Positions 4,268 through 5,544 of a stretch of DNA of 5,544 nt are shown here, one piece after another. Origin of the DNA: Firm-04 sp003446315 (GTDB taxonomy: Bacteria; Bacillota; Clostridia; Oscillospirales; Ruminococcaceae); assembly GCA_946530355.1 (NCBI GenBank), contig CAMNAB010000158.1, positions 1 through 5,544 of the forward strand, written 5' to 3'. Every line of letters starts with the position of its first letter. Positions within the stretch are counted from its first letter, which is position 1. The notes under the pieces were generated by a model that was not told the origin of the DNA, searched no databases, and saw nothing but the letters and a program-made list of their open reading frames with translations. Position numbers and translations under genes: made by a program.

Positions 4268-5284
4268 ATGATTCCTTTTACGCTTTATTGTTTTGCAAAA
4301 GTATTCAATCTTTCTTACAGCGGGAGCTCGCCGAAACTTTTGAGTCTGTTTGGAGAGGGCATCTCGCCGGAAGCGCTCACAAAAGTGGTTTACGGAAAAA
4401 CAGACAGTGCTGCTTATGCGGAACGGATTGATCTCAGCGGCATCAAGGCGCAGAATACGCTGAAAACATTGCGCATTGACCGTTTGCGTTTTGCATATCA
4501 ATTCTTCATTGAGCAGGAGCCTGATACACCGGAAAAAGAAGACCTCGTCAATGCACTGCTGGAATATGCGCTGCTGCGTGAGAAAGAGGAACAGGCAGAC
4601 GTATATGACAGAAAAGATACAGAAGAAGTCAGACTGTTTATCCTGCAATTGCGGGACATGGTTCTGCAAAATGATGCCTGCGGCGATGCACAAAACAATC
4701 GGAAGCAGCCCGTTCAGACTGCTGCCCCGTCCCGTTCTGAGCTGAAAACGGCAGGGAAACCGGATATGGCGCATATGACAACACAGGCATATTTTGACTA
4801 TATAGAAGCGCATTTTGATGAGATCACTACGCTGGAGATATCCTGTCATGCAGGCGATATCTGGCTGCAGCCTTCCAGTTTCCGCTATCGTTTGCTCAAG
4901 CGACTGAGTGATAAAGGCATCCCAATCAATGTGATTATCAATTCCCTTCCTGCAACGGAAATCATCTGGCAGCATATGCGTGATACCGAAGCATATGAGA
5001 TGGGCATGTACCGTTCGATCGAAGACATTACAAACGCATGGAAGATCATGTCTGCATCCAGAAAAAGCATCACTGTGAAAGCCTGTGATATCCCGCTTCT
5101 GCATAATTTTCTCTGTGTGTCGTTTCATTCGGATACAAGCGCTTTGATGCGGATCGGGATGTACACATACGGAAAGCCGCTGGAAGAAAGCCATCCGCAT
5201 TTGTATTTTACGGATCAGGATGCACATTTCGCCATCATGAAAAATGAATATGCGTATCTCTGGGAGATTTCTGTGCCGATCTGA
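4268..5284 (+). CDS. Uncharacterised two-domain cytoplasmic protein
   Basis: I do not recognise this 338-residue protein with certainty. It has no signal peptide or membrane helix. Residues 1 to about 135 are largely helical, with a highly charged stretch at 83-128; the segment GEGISPEALTKVVYGKT (29-45) loosely recalls a short DNA- or protein-binding helical motif. A polar linker (about 136-168) leads to an alpha/beta domain (170-338) with strands such as INVIINSL (220-227) and SITVKACDIP (267-276). It ends MRIGMYTYGK, then SHPHLYF, then a terminal YAYLWEIS. That ending resembles the closing part of phospholipase-D-like sensor domains (DUF5919 type), but no HxK(x4)D catalytic motif is visible, so catalysis is unlikely. 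The ATG at 4268 has GGGGG 6 nt upstream; the frame stays open 93 codons further left, but that part overlaps the opposing gene and the inverted repeats. No partner genes are adjacent on this strand. Confidence 0.82.
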   Translation: MIPFTLYCFAKVFNLSYSGSSPKLLSLFGEGISPEALTKVVYGKTDSAAYAERIDLSGIKAQNTLKTLRIDRLRFAYQFFIEQEPDTPEKEDLVNALLEYALLREKEEQADVYDRKDTEEVRLFILQLRDMVLQNDACGDAQNNRKQPVQTAAPSRSELKTAGKPDMAHMTTQAYFDYIEAHFDEITTLEISCHAGDIWLQPSSFRYRLLKRLSDKGIPINVIINSLPATEIIWQHMRDTEAYEMGMYRSIEDITNAWKIMSASRKSITVKACDIPLLHNFLCVSFHSDTSALMRIGMYTYGKPLEESHPHLYFTDQDAHFAIMKNEYAYLWEISVPI

Positions 5285-5285
5285 T

Positions 5286-5351
5286 ACAGACTATGTTTCT
5301 CCGGATGCCGTATCAACACGAATGCCCCGTAAAGCGGGGCATTCAGTCTGT
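5286..5351 (+). other. Nested stem-loop after the 338-codon gene
   Basis: An outer stem ACAGACT (5286-5292) with AGTCTGT (5345-5351) encloses a perfect hairpin GAATGCCCCG (5320-5329) with CGGGGCATTC (5335-5344) and loop TAAAG. The right arms of both stems abut, so they could stack. It starts 1 nt after the stop codon, where a terminator is expected, but no U-tract follows; it may instead stabilise the transcript end or be a factor-dependent terminator. Confidence 0.65.
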
Positions 5352-5441
5352 CAGGGCGTATTTATCAAAGCGAGACAAGGAGTCCACAGCCGGTAATAAT
5401 GGTATCTGCAGCGTCAGATGCAGCCTCTCCCCTCTTTTTCA

Positions 5442-5480
5442 TTTGGCGATAAATATTGCATTTTTGGGGATAAATATTTC
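5442..5480. repeat. Two 18-bp direct repeats with 21-bp period
   Basis: TTTGGCGATAAATATTGC (5442-5459) and TTTGGGGATAAATATTTC (5463-5480) differ at two positions. The 21-bp offset equals two helical turns, so a protein could bind both copies on one DNA face. They precede AT-rich TATGAT motifs, fitting activator or repressor sites of a downstream promoter. Confidence 0.7.
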
Positions 5481-5520
5481 TGCAAAATATGATATGATTG
5501 ATTTAGGGAACCACTGATGA

Positions 5521-5537
5521 AGCGGGGAGCCCCCGCT
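5521..5537 (+). other. GC-rich hairpin at the right edge
   Basis: AGCGGGG (5521-5527) and CCCCGCT (5531-5537) form a perfect 7-bp stem with an AGC loop, followed by GGCATTT and the window end. It could be a terminator whose T-tract is cut off, or part of a mobile-element end together with the preceding GGGAACCACTGATG. Neither can be decided here. Confidence 0.5.
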
Positions 5538-5544
5538 GGCATTT

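Larger units (their letters stand above)
5352..5544. other. Right-edge non-coding stretch
   Basis: I see no supportable gene in the last stretch after the nested hairpin. An open frame at 5293-5517 has no ribosome binding site and runs through hairpins and repeats. The stretch holds a weak CTGCA...TGCAG hairpin (5408-5425), the direct repeats at 5442-5480, TATGAT-like -10 hexamers at 5488-5498 without a good -35, and a GC-rich hairpin at 5521-5537. It looks like a regulatory region for something beyond the edge. Confidence 0.5.

Noticed and set aside
3856..4431. Plus-strand open frame of 191 codons
   Set aside because: It overlaps the secreted-protein gene antisense and the 338-codon gene out of frame, and its composition is shadow-like.
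4247..5227. Minus-strand open frame of 326 codons
   Set aside because: It is antisense to the whole 338-codon gene, is Cys/His/Ile/Arg-rich without domain structure, and no start signal is apparent.
5293..5517. Plus-strand open frame of 74 codons at the right edge
   Set aside because: It has no ribosome binding site and runs through the nested hairpin and the direct repeats.
5511..5544. tRNA gene or insertion-sequence end at the right edge
   Set aside because: No cloverleaf can be drawn, and no matching inverted end or target duplication is visible in the window.

Overview
The window reads as low-to-mid GC Firmicute chromosome, most likely a Ruminococcus-like member of the Oscillospiraceae. 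This rests on the strong AGGAGG-type ribosome binding sites, consensus sigma-A promoters, a TTG start, and a secreted protein whose tail resembles one I associate with clostridial cell-wall proteins. The genus is an inference from style, not from a marker gene.

Left third (1-1954), minus strand: an RNA-repair operon. An extended -10 promoter (about 1926-1954) precedes hen1 (1894-503), encoding the 3'-terminal RNA ribose 2'-O-methyltransferase. A 125-codon gene follows after 4 nt (498-121), and 28 nt later comes the start of pnkp (92 to beyond the left edge), of which only the first 30 codons with the kinase P-loop are present. In characterised systems Pnkp heals and seals broken RNA ends, and Hen1 methylates the 3' end at the break so that the repaired RNA resists re-cleavage. 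The unusual point is the small acidic gene between the two partners.

Middle (2033-3591), plus strand: a TetR-controlled transcription unit. A near-consensus promoter (TTGACA, 17 nt, TATAGT) is flanked by two copies of one inverted repeat (TGAGA-N4-TCTCA). The first gene is a wrecked aldo/keto reductase remnant, frameshifted by a 13-bp tandem duplication and cut off after about 60 codons. Next come an intact TetR regulator and a small four-helix membrane protein, closed by a strong intrinsic terminator. The layout suggests an autoregulated unit whose original first gene has been lost.

Right (3593-5544): a small secreted protein on the minus strand (4101-3739) and an unrecognised 338-codon two-domain protein on the plus strand (4268-5284). 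A near-perfect plus-strand promoter at 3626-3653 has no sense gene next to it. It points into sequence that can fold, then antisense through the secreted-protein gene, and finally toward the 338-codon gene. Two back-to-back inverted repeats lie in the leader of that gene. The last 260 bp hold no convincing gene but contain a nested hairpin, an 18-bp direct repeat with 21-bp period, and a GC-rich hairpin at the edge.
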